From a virus, in the IMG/VR virus record IMGVR_UViG_3300033145_000425, positions 1-54,011 of that record: 54,011 nucleotides of DNA; one strand, 5' to 3'. The notes beneath the pieces are model-generated. The model searched no databases. It worked only from the letters and a program-made list of their open reading frames with translations, and had not been told where the DNA came from. Shown here in pieces: positions 33,494-41,208 of the stretch. Position 1 is the first letter of the stretch; each line of letters begins with the position of its first letter. The translations under genes were made by a program, and so were the position numbers.

Positions 33494-34981
33494 CTACGGT
33501 GTCACATCCCGTTTAGTAGTCCCAATATACACGCCTTCTCCCTCACTCATCTTCGCCACGACAAAATAACCCGCATCATCCATGCTATGATTGTTTTTGT
33601 CCACAGGTTTACCGTTCTTCACGGCATACATCAATATCTCCTGCCGGAAGTGTAGGCATATCCGATTAATTAGCATTTTAGGTGCACCGAGTACAGGACG
33701 TAATGCGGACTTCATTCGCTCTATACGCTCATCTATTTCTTTCTTAGGGATAACGGTCATCTTGGCATTGGGACACGCTTCCCGCCATTCTTGAATAAGG
33801 TCTGGACGCGAGTTATCCGGCACTATCTCACTAATCAACTTCCACCACGGGGCTTTCTTTGCTTTCTCAATCACCCGTGTGTTTGTAGTAGACTCCTCCG
33901 CCATCTGCATATAGAGTTCCGTAACCCGTATCCACGTACCCTTGCCGCCGAGTTCTGCCGGCGCTTCCTGCCATACGCCCACGCTAAACGGGTCAACGCC
34001 CCCAAAGTCTATGCTTAATACCACAGGCCTCTGGCGTAACGATACGCTAACCAAGTGCAACTTTTCATCCCACTCCTGCTCATACACTGTGTCGCCCATG
34101 CCAACTTTAATACACAGCCAGTCCCGTGCCAGCATGGAGTAGGACAGGGTATTGAGCTTTTCTATGAAGTCCTCTACGCTGTAATAACCGTCTGCTCCCT
34201 TCATCTGTTCGCCCGGGCAGAGTTCGTGGAGGGGGCATGTGGAGCACGAATAATCTTTACACGATGCCAGACATTCCCATATGCAATATTTATATATATT
34301 ATGTTTATGTGATTTAGCATTCGCTAACGCCCTGTCCATTTGCCCCATGACGTTATGATTGGTTGAGAACATACCCAGGGCTGCCTTGTGCCCGTATTTA
34401 GATGTGGGCTGTGAGAGTGCGGCTTGGTATACCTCTTCGTCTATTTCATCCACCTCATCCAGAAGTAATGCTTGAGGATGGGGGCCACGTACGGCTGTTA
34501 TACTCGCTGTGAGAATAGATACTTTGGATTTGTTAAGGAATTCTGCCTTCGTCTGCATGATATCCCGGATAAGGCGTGAGTTGAGTGGGTCGGTTTCATC
34601 GCGGAACGTCTTCATGGCTTCATAGGAGAGCAATGACTGGTCTTTACTGCCACCAAGTATTCGAGTCTCGTAACGAGCTTTACTGCAACTCTTTACCCAT
34701 GTGTTAAGACCGCCATATAGGAATGTTTTAGAGCCCGACCTACATGCCCATATAACATAGTACCGGGCGATGTCTCGCAGCACATCTGACACGGCTCTGA
34801 ATTGCGGCGTGTGGTCAGGGTTCCCGCACAGGTGTTTCGTCCCCACCACCGCTACTTGTAGGGCTGCCAGAAACTCCTTCACATCCATGTCCGTCTTCAT
34901 CCCCTCGTTCAGGTACTTGTTCAAAATCTGCGTCCTGAATTCTTCCTGTAGACCGCCTATCTCCTCCTGAGACATTTTCAT
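33494..34981 (-). CDS. Terminase large subunit
   Basis: The product is 495 residues. WACRSGSKTFLYGG (about 79-92) is the Walker A-like motor motif and ALLLDEVDEID the Walker B. VLSIDFGGVDPFSVG and HSMDDAGYFV supply the aspartates of the RuvC-like nuclease. A cysteine cluster CKDYSCSTCPLHELCPG between motor and nuclease may bind zinc. It packages and cuts the DNA. The annotated ATG at 34981 lies 167 bases inside the small-subunit gene; a later Met (MKTDMDVKEF, 34900) would reduce the overlap. Confidence 0.92.
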   Translation of the reverse strand: MKMSQEEIGGLQEEFRTQILNKYLNEGMKTDMDVKEFLAALQVAVVGTKHLCGNPDHTPQFRAVSDVLRDIARYYVIWACRSGSKTFLYGGLNTWVKSCSKARYETRILGGSKDQSLLSYEAMKTFRDETDPLNSRLIRDIMQTKAEFLNKSKVSILTASITAVRGPHPQALLLDEVDEIDEEVYQAALSQPTSKYGHKAALGMFSTNHNVMGQMDRALANAKSHKHNIYKYCIWECLASCKDYSCSTCPLHELCPGEQMKGADGYYSVEDFIEKLNTLSYSMLARDWLCIKVGMGDTVYEQEWDEKLHLVSVSLRQRPVVLSIDFGGVDPFSVGVWQEAPAELGGKGTWIRVTELYMQMAEESTTNTRVIEKAKKAPWWKLISEIVPDNSRPDLIQEWREACPNAKMTVIPKKEIDERIERMKSALRPVLGAPKMLINRICLHFRQEILMYAVKNGKPVDKNNHSMDDAGYFVVAKMSEGEGVYIGTTKRDVTP

Positions 34982-35510
34982 TTATCATCCCTTTCAGCAG
35001 GGTAATGCGCTCATCCTGAGACACAGCGCCCAAGTTTATATTAAGCTCCTTAATATTCGCACTTCTATCTTTGCTCTTGGCGGCAGGCATGAACTCTGCC
35101 ACGAACTTGTGATAAGTTTCGAGGTATCTACGGTATTCAGCAATGAGTTTTGTCAACTCCTCTACATCTTTAACTACAATTCTGGGTGATAATTTTCCCC
35201 TCTCGTCTTTGACAAATGCGTTGTCAATCATCGCCTCTATTCTGTTCATGGCGTCTACAAGTCTTTGGGCGATGGGATCGTCTATCTTAAGTAGCGCCCC
35301 TACTTCTTTCTTCTCGGCAACTACCGCTGTATGGCTCGCTATCCGCTCATCCCAGTTAAACCACGTCGCCCACTTGCTTACCGATGTGGTGGAGCGATCA
35401 ACTATCCGCGCTACTTCCCGAAATGTGCGTCCGTAGCCGAGGTCACGGTAGACCTCATAAGCGTGGAAATGGTGTTTGCGTTCTACTCTGTCGGGTGCTC
35501 TTCCCTGCAT
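34815..35510 (-). CDS. Terminase small subunit (HTH)
   Basis: The product is 231 residues. The N-terminal GRTFREVARIVDRSTTSVSKWA is a helix-turn-helix used for recognising the packaging site. The middle (DDPIAQRLVDAMNRIEAMID ... LAEYRRYLETYHKFV) is an oligomerising coiled coil. The C-terminal ~55 residues, Gly/Asp/Ser-rich, overlap the large subunit in another frame. The ATG at 35510 follows AAAAGGAGGATAT, a clear choice over an upstream frame-open start. Confidence 0.82.
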   Translation of the reverse strand: MQGRAPDRVERKHHFHAYEVYRDLGYGRTFREVARIVDRSTTSVSKWATWFNWDERIASHTAVVAEKKEVGALLKIDDPIAQRLVDAMNRIEAMIDNAFVKDERGKLSPRIVVKDVEELTKLIAEYRRYLETYHKFVAEFMPAAKSKDRSANIKELNINLGAVSQDERITLLKGMINENVSGGDRRSTGRIQDADFEQVPERGDEDGHGCEGVSGSPTSSGGGDETPVREP

Positions 35511-35656
35511 ATATCCTCCTTTTGTATGTCTCTTAGCTCTCCGCTCCGCTGCCACAGGGGCATCCATGAGGGATATGGTGGTAACATCCACTCTTTTATA
35601 TCAAAAAGCGGGTTGCCGAAGTCACCCATTATGAAGTCCCAATCACGAGAGGTCAT
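35483..35656 (-). CDS. Small protein (57 aa) before the terminase genes
   Basis: MTSRDWDFIMGDFGNPLFDI begins the product, with PPYPSWMPLWQRSGELRD following. The start overlaps the upstream stop (ATGA) and the end overlaps the small terminase start by 28 bases. The gap would otherwise be empty. Tryptophan- and proline-rich; no family is recognised. Confidence 0.6.
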   Translation of the reverse strand: MTSRDWDFIMGDFGNPLFDIKEWMLPPYPSWMPLWQRSGELRDIQKEDICREEHPTE

Positions 35657-35880
35657 TGGTATGCTCCCTTTACCAGTTTAATAGCCTCCTTTAAATGCAC
35701 ACCACTTACCAACCACGAGTCTAATACCTCGATGAATGCGCCAATCCCGACGGGATGCTGGGCACAGAACAGTTCAATGTCAGGGAATGCTTTCCTTAAC
35801 TTCTTTTCGCTCACTGCTCCATGCTTACACGCCCATTGTATGAGCTCGTCATTCGACATGCCCATTAATTCTGGGTTCAT
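35653..35880 (-). CDS. Small protein (75 aa), function unknown
   Basis: The start is MNPELMGMSNDELIQWACKH after AAAAGGAGGCGGGCGA. Two amphipathic helices (AVSEKKLRKAFPDIELFC and VHLKEAIKLVKGAY) are visible, but no known motif. Longer in-frame codons upstream belong to the 56-residue gene in another frame. Tightly coupled to both neighbours. Confidence 0.6.
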   Translation of the reverse strand: MNPELMGMSNDELIQWACKHGAVSEKKLRKAFPDIELFCAQHPVGIGAFIEVLDSWLVSGVHLKEAIKLVKGAYQ

Positions 35881-36047
35881 TCGCCCGCCTCCTTTTCCAC
35901 TACTAAATGCTTGGTATCTATATCCTTTTTCGCCTCTAACACTTGGCGCTTCTGGGAATTCCAGTACAAATCCCCCTTCTTTGGATGCCCCCACCTTTTA
36001 ATAATACGGGCTTTCCCAGTACCCCTAAACAAGTAGTCACGAGCCAT
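35877..36047 (-). CDS. Small basic protein (56 aa)
   Basis: MARDYLFRGTGKARIIKRWG then HPKKGDLYWNSQKRQVLEAKK. Highly basic in its first half. The start shares a base with the stop of the membrane-protein gene (TAATG) and the end overlaps the next start (ATGA). No family is recognised; nucleic-acid binding is possible. Confidence 0.6.
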   Translation of the reverse strand: MARDYLFRGTGKARIIKRWGHPKKGDLYWNSQKRQVLEAKKDIDTKHLVVEKEAGE

Positions 36048-36352
36048 TATCTATTCTCCTCTATCTCCATGAGCATTCTGTTATACATGTTCGTTTCCTC
36101 ACGCCCAATATCAATGCAGTCTCGCAGTATATAATTAACCTGGGTGGCGCTAACACCACACTCCCGAACAGCCCTGCGCGTCACCTTCGCATCCTCCAAT
36201 AGATAATGCATCTGCGCTATTGCCCCTTCGAGTGACAATTCAATCGGCGTCTGTAGATCCTCCATGCGGTTGTCTAATATGGTGAGAAATATAAATGCCA
36301 TCACTATCATACCTAATACCATGCCCGATAGAAATATACATACCTGTTTCAT
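36047..36352 (-). CDS. Small membrane-anchored protein
   Basis: The product is 101 residues. Residues 4-26 (VCIFLSGMVLGMIVMAFIFL) form a membrane helix or uncleaved signal. The rest is a charged helical domain with three cysteines (RECGVSATQVNYILRDC). The ribosome site AAAGGAGTAAGTA is good. A 65-base AT-rich gap precedes it. Confidence 0.6.
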   Translation of the reverse strand: MKQVCIFLSGMVLGMIVMAFIFLTILDNRMEDLQTPIELSLEGAIAQMHYLLEDAKVTRRAVRECGVSATQVNYILRDCIDIGREETNMYNRMLMEIEENR

Positions 36353-36417
36353 TACTTACTCCTTTCCGCTAAAAAATTTACTCCATAATTTAAATAATAG
36401 TAGTGTAAATAATTATA

Positions 36418-37029
36418 TTATCCACTTAATTGTTTAGCCGCCGTTTCCGCCAGCTTCTTTATATTTCTCTCGCCGTGCCCCTCAAGGACTTTATGCTTCC
36501 CTGTTCCGGTTTCGATTAAAACAGGTTTACCTATATGGTCCATATAACCATTTGTGGTATTTTCAATCTCAATAATACCCTTCAAGTATTCAGGATGCTT
36601 GTCCCTGGTTGCGAGGATTTTATAGTTATTAACAAACTCTTTTTGCATCCATTTGTCCATAGGCATGTGGCAGAACTCAGCCCAGCCGGTAGCCATGAGC
36701 CTCACAACGCTGTGTATGACCGGATCGCTGAATTGAACAGAGCAATATGACCCTTTAACCGACATTGCCCTCTTAACCGCTGCCCAGGCTAATACAGCAT
36801 CATTGTCCGTGTCGACTACCAGTTGTTCGCGGACGAGCGCGGCAAAGTTGTCTGATGGGTAAAATTTTGTCTGTTCCCGACATATTTTAGTAACGGCATA
36901 GACGAATTGCTCATCAGTCAAGTCTTTGAGCAGCATGAACCAGACTTTATGGGTTTTGGTATCCAACTTAACAGCGGAAAATGTTGCGGAAAATATCGCC
37001 AAGCCCTCTTTAAATGCTTTGTTTGTCAT
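36418..37029 (-). CDS. Putative helicase loader / replication protein (DUF6475-like)
   Basis: The product is 203 residues. The N-terminal LTDEQFVYAVTKICREQTKF-YPSDNFAALV pattern and the later DAVLAWAAVKRAM segment fit the small phage proteins that follow replication initiators and resemble helicase loaders. No helicase gene is visible, so it would recruit the host enzyme. The start overlaps the initiator stop region (GGAGGAATAA before ATG). The family call is tentative. Confidence 0.6.
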   Translation of the reverse strand: MTNKAFKEGLAIFSATFSAVKLDTKTHKVWFMLLKDLTDEQFVYAVTKICREQTKFYPSDNFAALVREQLVVDTDNDAVLAWAAVKRAMSVKGSYCSVQFSDPVIHSVVRLMATGWAEFCHMPMDKWMQKEFVNNYKILATRDKHPEYLKGIIEIENTTNGYMDHIGKPVLIETGTGKHKVLEGHGERNIKKLAETAAKQLSG

Positions 37030-37797
37030 TTATTCCTCCTCCACTTCCATGTCAGGGTCAAGCCCACCTTCTTCTCCGAAATTAGTATTTTTAATCTGTC
37101 TTAATTGCTTATCGAGAGGGCTTTCTTGGTTATTATCCCCCCAAGTGATGTTATTTCTCAACCACGTCTTAAATCTCCTATTGATATCAAATACTTTCTC
37201 CATCTCCCACCGCTCTTTTTTACCACCAGGTTTTTTTTCTTTCCAGTATTCCATGAAATCAAATTTGTTTTTCAGTTCGCTGGGAGAGAATTTTTTTTCT
37301 ATTTCTTTAAAAAGGGATTCAAGTGTATCGTTAGATATACCTATATTTGAAGATGAAGAAGAAGATGAAGAAGAAGATGAAGAAGAAGGGGTTGGATTTT
37401 GGTTGGAGTCTTGCTTAACCTTTTGCTTAACCTTTTGCTTAACCAAATTAGGGTTGCCGCCAAGCTTTCCTGACTCCTTTCTTATATTCCTAAGTCTATT
37501 ATCTTCAATCATTCGCTTACAGTAAAGCACCCCCTCTTCATCTTCTTTTAAAACACCGTATAGAATGAGTTCATTTAGTGCCACCTCAAACGTTCTATGA
37601 TTCATCCTCAACAGTTTTATAACCGGTTTATAACCGTTCTTTGAGCCGTTTATGAGCAGTTTACCATACGTTTCTGATTGATGCATGAGACACATAAGAT
37701 TAATTAAAAGCCCCTGAGATGTCATTGAACACATCTGTAATTTTGTATTGCTTAACCAATCTTCTGGATAAAATTGAAAGCTCGGTTGTTGTCCCAT
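37030..37797 (-). CDS. Replication initiation protein (DUF1376-like N-terminus)
   Basis: The product is 255 residues. SFQFYPEDWLSNTKLQMCSM with GLLINLMCLMHQSETYGKLL is the winged-helix start of phage replication initiator / replisome organiser proteins. Residues ~120-148 are a linker with KQKVKQKVKQ repeats and 13 consecutive serines, both encoded by 12-bp DNA repeats. The C-terminal domain (KWDFMEYWKE-like, VFDINRRFKTWLRNN) may contact the loader. The start ATG shares its A with the stop of the leader ORF (TGATG); the upstream TTG is less likely. Confidence 0.78.
   Translation of the reverse strand: MGQQPSFQFYPEDWLSNTKLQMCSMTSQGLLINLMCLMHQSETYGKLLINGSKNGYKPVIKLLRMNHRTFEVALNELILYGVLKEDEEGVLYCKRMIEDNRLRNIRKESGKLGGNPNLVKQKVKQKVKQDSNQNPTPSSSSSSSSSSSSSNIGISNDTLESLFKEIEKKFSPSELKNKFDFMEYWKEKKPGGKKERWEMEKVFDINRRFKTWLRNNITWGDNNQESPLDKQLRQIKNTNFGEEGGLDPDMEVEEE
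37348..37444 (-). repeat. Two adjacent 12-bp minisatellites in the initiator gene
   Basis: At 37348-37389 a unit TCTTCTTCTTCA (minus strand) repeats about 3.5 times and encodes polyserine. At 37413-37444 a unit close to AAGCAAAAGGTT repeats about 2.7 times and encodes KQKV. Both lie in the linker, where slippage would change length in steps of four residues without breaking the frame. Confidence 0.85.
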
Positions 37798-37892
37798 CAC
37801 TTCACCCCACAAAAGAAAAAGGCAGTAAATCCCGACCGAAAGAAATGAAGTATCATTTCTAATACGAAATCTACTGCCCTTAATTTATCCAT
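37797..37892 (-). CDS. 31-codon leader ORF coupled to the replication gene
   Basis: MDKLRAVDFVLEMILHFFRS then GFTAFFFCGVK. It is hydrophobic toward the end. Its ribosome site (GATGAGG) lies in the 5' arm of a long stem at the mRNA start, and its TGA overlaps the initiator ATG (TGATG). This is the layout of a regulatory leader peptide whose translation controls the downstream replication gene. Confidence 0.6.
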   Translation of the reverse strand: MDKLRAVDFVLEMILHFFRSGFTAFFFCGVK

Positions 37893-37916
37893 AAAAAATA
37901 CCTCATCTCTTTCGGT
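37821..37916 (-). promoter_or_regulatory. Switch-like structured 5' leader of the replication gene
   Basis: Two inverted repeats interlock. Stem A pairs 37898-37916 with 37835-37853: 19 bp, with 17 Watson-Crick pairs and two G-U pairs in RNA. Stem B pairs 37869-37878 with 37821-37830: 10 bp, one G-U. The order A5'-B5'-A3'-B3' means the stems form a pseudoknot or exclude one another. Stem A begins at the predicted transcript start and hides the leader ribosome site. Confidence 0.72.
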
Positions 37917-37922
37917 ACTTAC

Positions 37923-37951
37923 AGTATAAACACACGATTTGAAAAAGTCAA
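37923..37951 (-). promoter_or_regulatory. Sigma70-type promoter for the replication operon
   Basis: On the minus strand TTGACT (37946-37951), 17 bases, then TATACT (37923-37928). Transcription would begin near 37916, exactly where the long leader stem starts. It lies just downstream of the methyltransferase remnant and drives the leader ORF, initiator and loader genes. Confidence 0.78.
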
Positions 37952-37969
37952 GCTTTAAAATCCAGGTCA

Positions 37970-39321
37970 TTATAAATCCAGCTTTCTCTGTTTCATTTCA
38001 AACTCTATCCGCTTATTTGCCATGTCTATATATTCCTGATTAGGCTCAAATCCGATGAATTGCCGGTTAGCTCGCAGGGCAACTTTAGCAACCGTGCCAC
38101 TTCCCATGAATGGGTCAAGGACTATACCATGTTCTGGACACCCCGCAAGTATAGGTGTCTCAACAAGCTCCTCTGGAAAGGTGGCAAAGTGTGCTTCTGG
38201 ATATGGCTGAGTCGTTATGTCCCATACAGATTTCTTTAGCCCGTATTCCTTACCTATTTGTTCCCAAACTCCGGGGGCAATATCACCTACACGTTGAGAT
38301 ATGAATAGTAGTAACTCATCTATATCAATGGACTCGTCTTTCCATACACAGCGTTTGTTGCGACCTTGTAACATGCGTTCCCTTGTTTTATCTTCATCTC
38401 TATTTTCTTGTGTAAATGCAGAATTACCCCCTTGCCTATCCGATGAATAATCTTTAGCTTTCATCAATCGTCTAACATCACCCTCGGGGTCCAAACTTGA
38501 ATCAAACTGTTGCTCAAACCAATACTTCCTCTGCTTAGTAAAGAAGAACACCTTTTCAAAGTCCACCGTGAACCTGTCCTTTGCCGAACTTGGCATACAG
38601 TTCCGTTTAAACCATATCAGCTCATTCCGTAGTATCCATCCTGCATCAGTCATGGCAAGGGCAAACCTTGATGGGATTTGGCAGAGTGATTTGGCGGGTA
38701 ATCCACATCTATCAGGTGCTTGTTTACCCATAAAATCTATTGTCCCTTTATTTCCCAGTTGTGTATTGCTTGCATTATCAGCTCCACCCCCACGATAATT
38801 AGCATTATAACTATCTCCAATATTAACCCAGCATGTCCCTGTCTTTTTCAGTACACGCTTAACCTCGTCAAATATCTGCATCAGGTGTTGGATGTATAGC
38901 TGAAAGGTTGGCTCAAGTCCAAGACTGCCACGCCATGCACCGCAGAGGGTGCAGAAATTTCCGTGCCCTTTATTCTGATTGAGATTAGTTTTCTTCATGG
39001 GCGCACCAATAGTTGTTTTGTGGCAACCCGGGTTATGATGTTTACGCTTAAATGTATGCCAGCCCGATTGCCCTGCAGGCAGCATTGTATCTCCCCACTC
39101 ATGCTCACAACTATTGGCAGTCCAACTCATCATCCCGCGATAGATCTCCATTGAAATATGAGATTCAGCATCCCATACAAGCGGTTCAAGCCCATAATCC
39201 CTGATTAAAGTCCCCAATAAGGAGGAGATGTAATAATACAATCAATAGATTCATCCGGTAATTGCTTTAAACCCGTTAAGGCATCGGTGCAAATAATCTT
39301 ATTTATCCACTCGTTGAGAAT
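37970..39321 (-). pseudogene. Beta-class DNA methyltransferase, broken at its N-terminus
   Basis: Residues after position 39202 (RDYGLEPLVWDAESH onward) give a methyltransferase with motif I at the end (LDPFMGSGTVAKVALRAN), the beta-class order. The missing front is present in another frame: 39205-39321 encodes [20 protein letters not shown] and then [12 protein letters not shown], motif IV, followed by TAA. Conserved proteins read SPPYWGLRDYGLE, so five extra bases (TAATC) separate the halves and shift the frame. The front part also lacks a start codon and directly follows the HNH stop. It is probably inactive, unless frameshifting restores it. The middle contains cysteines and CTLCGAWRGSLGLEP. 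Confidence 0.8.
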
Positions 39322-39846
39322 TTAAACCACCCCCTTGCTGTGTTCTTTTTTATGACATTTTATACATAGAGTTATTAAATTTGTTGGCTCAAATCTTAAT
39401 TTAGGGAATCTACTCCATTCTTTGATATGATGAACATTGTAATTCCCCTTTGTATTTCCGCATTGTTGGCATGTATAATTATCTCTTTTAAGAATACTCT
39501 TGGCTAATTCTTTCCATGCAGACCGTGCATATTTTGATTGTCTTTCGGGCGAACATCCACCATTCCAATTAGGATTTTGTTTACCAGTTTTACCATACAT
39601 CCCATTTAATTTTCCCGATTGCCCCCAAATTTTAATCTTTCTTATTTCTTTCGTTGTACGTGTCTGTATATTATGTTTTTTAAGAAAGTACAAGATATTA
39701 TTTTCTTTACACCCCTGTTCATCAGCTATTTGTGAAGCTGATTTACCCTGTATTATATATTCATTATTGAGCCAATCTCTATCCCAATAAGATTTAGGTT
39801 TCCGCCAATGATGCCCTTTTGTAAATTGTCCTTTTTTATTTATCAT
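39322..39846 (-). CDS. HNH homing endonuclease with NUMOD3-like motif
   Basis: The product is 174 residues. The N-terminal WLNNEYIIQGKSASQIADEQ is a helix-turn-helix; GKLNGMYGKTGKQNPNWNGG is the NUMOD3 DNA-binding motif. The HNH core is YTCQQCGNTKGNYNVHHIKE with a second cysteine pair in ITLCIKCHKKEH. It is inserted at the conserved PPYW codons of a DNA methyltransferase gene. I chose the ATG at 39846, since codons upstream are the out-of-frame methyltransferase remnant. No ribosome site is evident, but a promoter lies just upstream. Confidence 0.88.
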   Translation of the reverse strand: MINKKGQFTKGHHWRKPKSYWDRDWLNNEYIIQGKSASQIADEQGCKENNILYFLKKHNIQTRTTKEIRKIKIWGQSGKLNGMYGKTGKQNPNWNGGCSPERQSKYARSAWKELAKSILKRDNYTCQQCGNTKGNYNVHHIKEWSRFPKLRFEPTNLITLCIKCHKKEHSKGVV

Positions 39847-39848
39847 AA

Positions 39849-39992
39849 TTATAATATACCATATTGTTGTATAAAAAGCAAGACATATCCCCAATATGGC
39901 GGCCTGGTAATCAGACAATCCACACTCTCATCGTCAAGCTGTGCCAATCCAGTCAGGGCATCCATGCAATGTATTTTGTTTAGTTCAAGCAT
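39849..39992 (-). pseudogene. DNA methyltransferase N-terminal fragment (motif IV)
   Basis: The 47 codons give MLELNKIHCMDALTGLAQLD, then DESVDCLITRPPYWG and a foreign tail. This is the start of a beta-class DNA methyltransferase with motif IV (PPYW; Arg replaces the usual Asp/Ser). It stops at the point where the homing endonuclease begins. It is a paralog, not a copy, of the fragment after the endonuclease: the residues are similar but the DNA is quite different. The start overlaps the resolvase stop (TGAATG). Confidence 0.8.
39853..39881 (-). promoter_or_regulatory. Candidate promoter of the homing endonuclease
   Basis: On the minus strand TTGCTT (39876-39881), 17 bases, then TATATT (39853-39858), ending 6 bases before the endonuclease ATG. 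So short a leader would give a nearly leaderless mRNA, in keeping with the missing ribosome site. Confidence 0.5.
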
Positions 39993-40454
39993 TCATTTCA
40001 CCCCGAACTCTTCCATAACAAAAAGCAAGAGCGCATAGGCATCGGCCTCGTTGTCATCAACAGGAGGTCGCCCGGTGATGCGTTCAAACCATGCCATCAT
40101 ATCAGGTTTTGAAGCATTGCCTTTGCCGGTAGCGAACTTCTTTATAGTTGCCGTATGAACCGCCATGTATTCCGCATCAATACTGGCAGCGGCTTCCATG
40201 GCACGAGTGGTGAGACCAACACAGATTTCGGTAGCGGCGCCCCCGCGATGATGTGCCCGCTCAAAGGCGATTACCTTAACATCAGACGGCGTGATTTCTT
40301 TGAGCCATTTATTAAACCGCAGAAACAAAATCCCATTTGATTCACCACGCTTTTTACTGAAGTCCTGGACACCACTTTCAATATTGCCTTCATATAAACA
40401 AGCCCAGCCGGTTTTGGTTGCACAATCGAGTGCCATAATATTAAAATTATTCAT
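39993..40454 (-). CDS. RuvC-like Holliday junction resolvase
   Basis: The product is 153 residues. MALDCATKTGWA gives the first catalytic Asp (10), VIAFERAHHRGGAA the Glu, and DDNEADAYALL near residue 137 the C-terminal acidic pair, the RuvC/RNase H-fold pattern. It resolves four-way junctions made by RecT-driven recombination or replication before packaging. The ATG at 40454 follows GGGAGGGTAT and overlaps the upstream stop (ATGA). Confidence 0.82.
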   Translation of the reverse strand: MNNFNIMALDCATKTGWACLYEGNIESGVQDFSKKRGESNGILFLRFNKWLKEITPSDVKVIAFERAHHRGGAATEICVGLTTRAMEAAASIDAEYMAVHTATIKKFATGKGNASKPDMMAWFERITGRPPVDDNEADAYALLLFVMEEFGVK

Positions 40455-41206
40455 ATACCCTCCCTTGGATATTGATTCCATACTTTACCGTCAAGTACAG
40501 GCATTTTCACGAGTTTACCATCACCCGGCATCTGTTTCAAAAAGAAAGGCACACCTGCATCAGTGCATTGGTCACGCAATGAACGTATCCAGTCTATTTT
40601 ACAAGGACGGCGACTTGGGCCTGATTCGCAACCACATATTACCCAGTCAAGTTCCGCACCACATTCTGGTAAAAACCCGAAATCAATCGCCTCCAGCATC
40701 GGCTCAACACTGACAAACCGAACGGCCGTGGGAATCTGTAATAGAATCGGGATAAGTTCTTCAGCATCTTTTTGCGTGGATATTGAAACACCAAGATAGA
40801 GATTCGGGGTTAATCCCCTGATTGGAAGTTTAGAGTAATCTCCTTTAGGGTAATGAAATAAACCAGTAGACCATTCTAAAGCTCTTTTGGGTCTTTTTGT
40901 CAGAATTATAAATGTATGCCAATATGCCTCCGCCATGTAACCAAATACTCTTCCAATAAATCTCTCATCTACATCTTCGTGAAACAGATCGCTAATTGAA
41001 CACACAAATATGAGACATGGCTTTCGCCAACGCAAAGGCTGTTCGAGTCTGTCGGGGTAGCAATGAATATCGGTAAATTTTCGGTCGCCCCAGAATCGTT
41101 TTGCCATGCGCTCCGCATAACAATTTTTACAGCCCTCACGTATCTTTGTACAACCCGTTACCGGATTCCAGACCTTCTCTGCCCACTCAATCTTTGTAGT
41201 TCCCAT
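40451..41206 (-). CDS. DUF5131 (phage Gp37/Gp68) family protein
   Basis: The product is 251 residues. IEWAEKVWNPVTGCTKIREG with CKNCYAERMAKRF, PCLIFVCSISDLFHEDV, and IILTKRPKRALEW are the hallmark blocks of DUF5131. VDWVICGCESGPSRRPC-like and FFLKQMPGDGKLVK also match. The cysteine cluster suggests a radical-SAM-like iron-sulfur site, but the reaction is unknown. It is very common in phage recombination blocks. Confidence 0.88.
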   Translation of the reverse strand: MGTTKIEWAEKVWNPVTGCTKIREGCKNCYAERMAKRFWGDRKFTDIHCYPDRLEQPLRWRKPCLIFVCSISDLFHEDVDERFIGRVFGYMAEAYWHTFIILTKRPKRALEWSTGLFHYPKGDYSKLPIRGLTPNLYLGVSISTQKDAEELIPILLQIPTAVRFVSVEPMLEAIDFGFLPECGAELDWVICGCESGPSRRPCKIDWIRSLRDQCTDAGVPFFLKQMPGDGKLVKMPVLDGKVWNQYPREGI

Positions 41207-41208
41207 TA

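Noticed and set aside
26-36134. Many plus-strand open frames of 60-200 codons opposite the structural genes
   Set aside because: They mirror minus-strand genes, lack ribosome sites and have low-complexity or atypical composition, so they are treated as shadows.
39205-39888. Group I intron carrying the HNH gene
   Set aside because: Splicing from the first PPYW fragment to the methyltransferase body would have to remove a second, different copy of the same protein segment. I could not see the P, Q, R, S core elements.
39993-40481. Longer start for the RuvC-like resolvase at 40481
   Set aside because: The ATG at 40454 overlaps the upstream stop as ATGA and follows GGGAGGGTAT, while the longer version begins inside the DUF5131 gene without a site.
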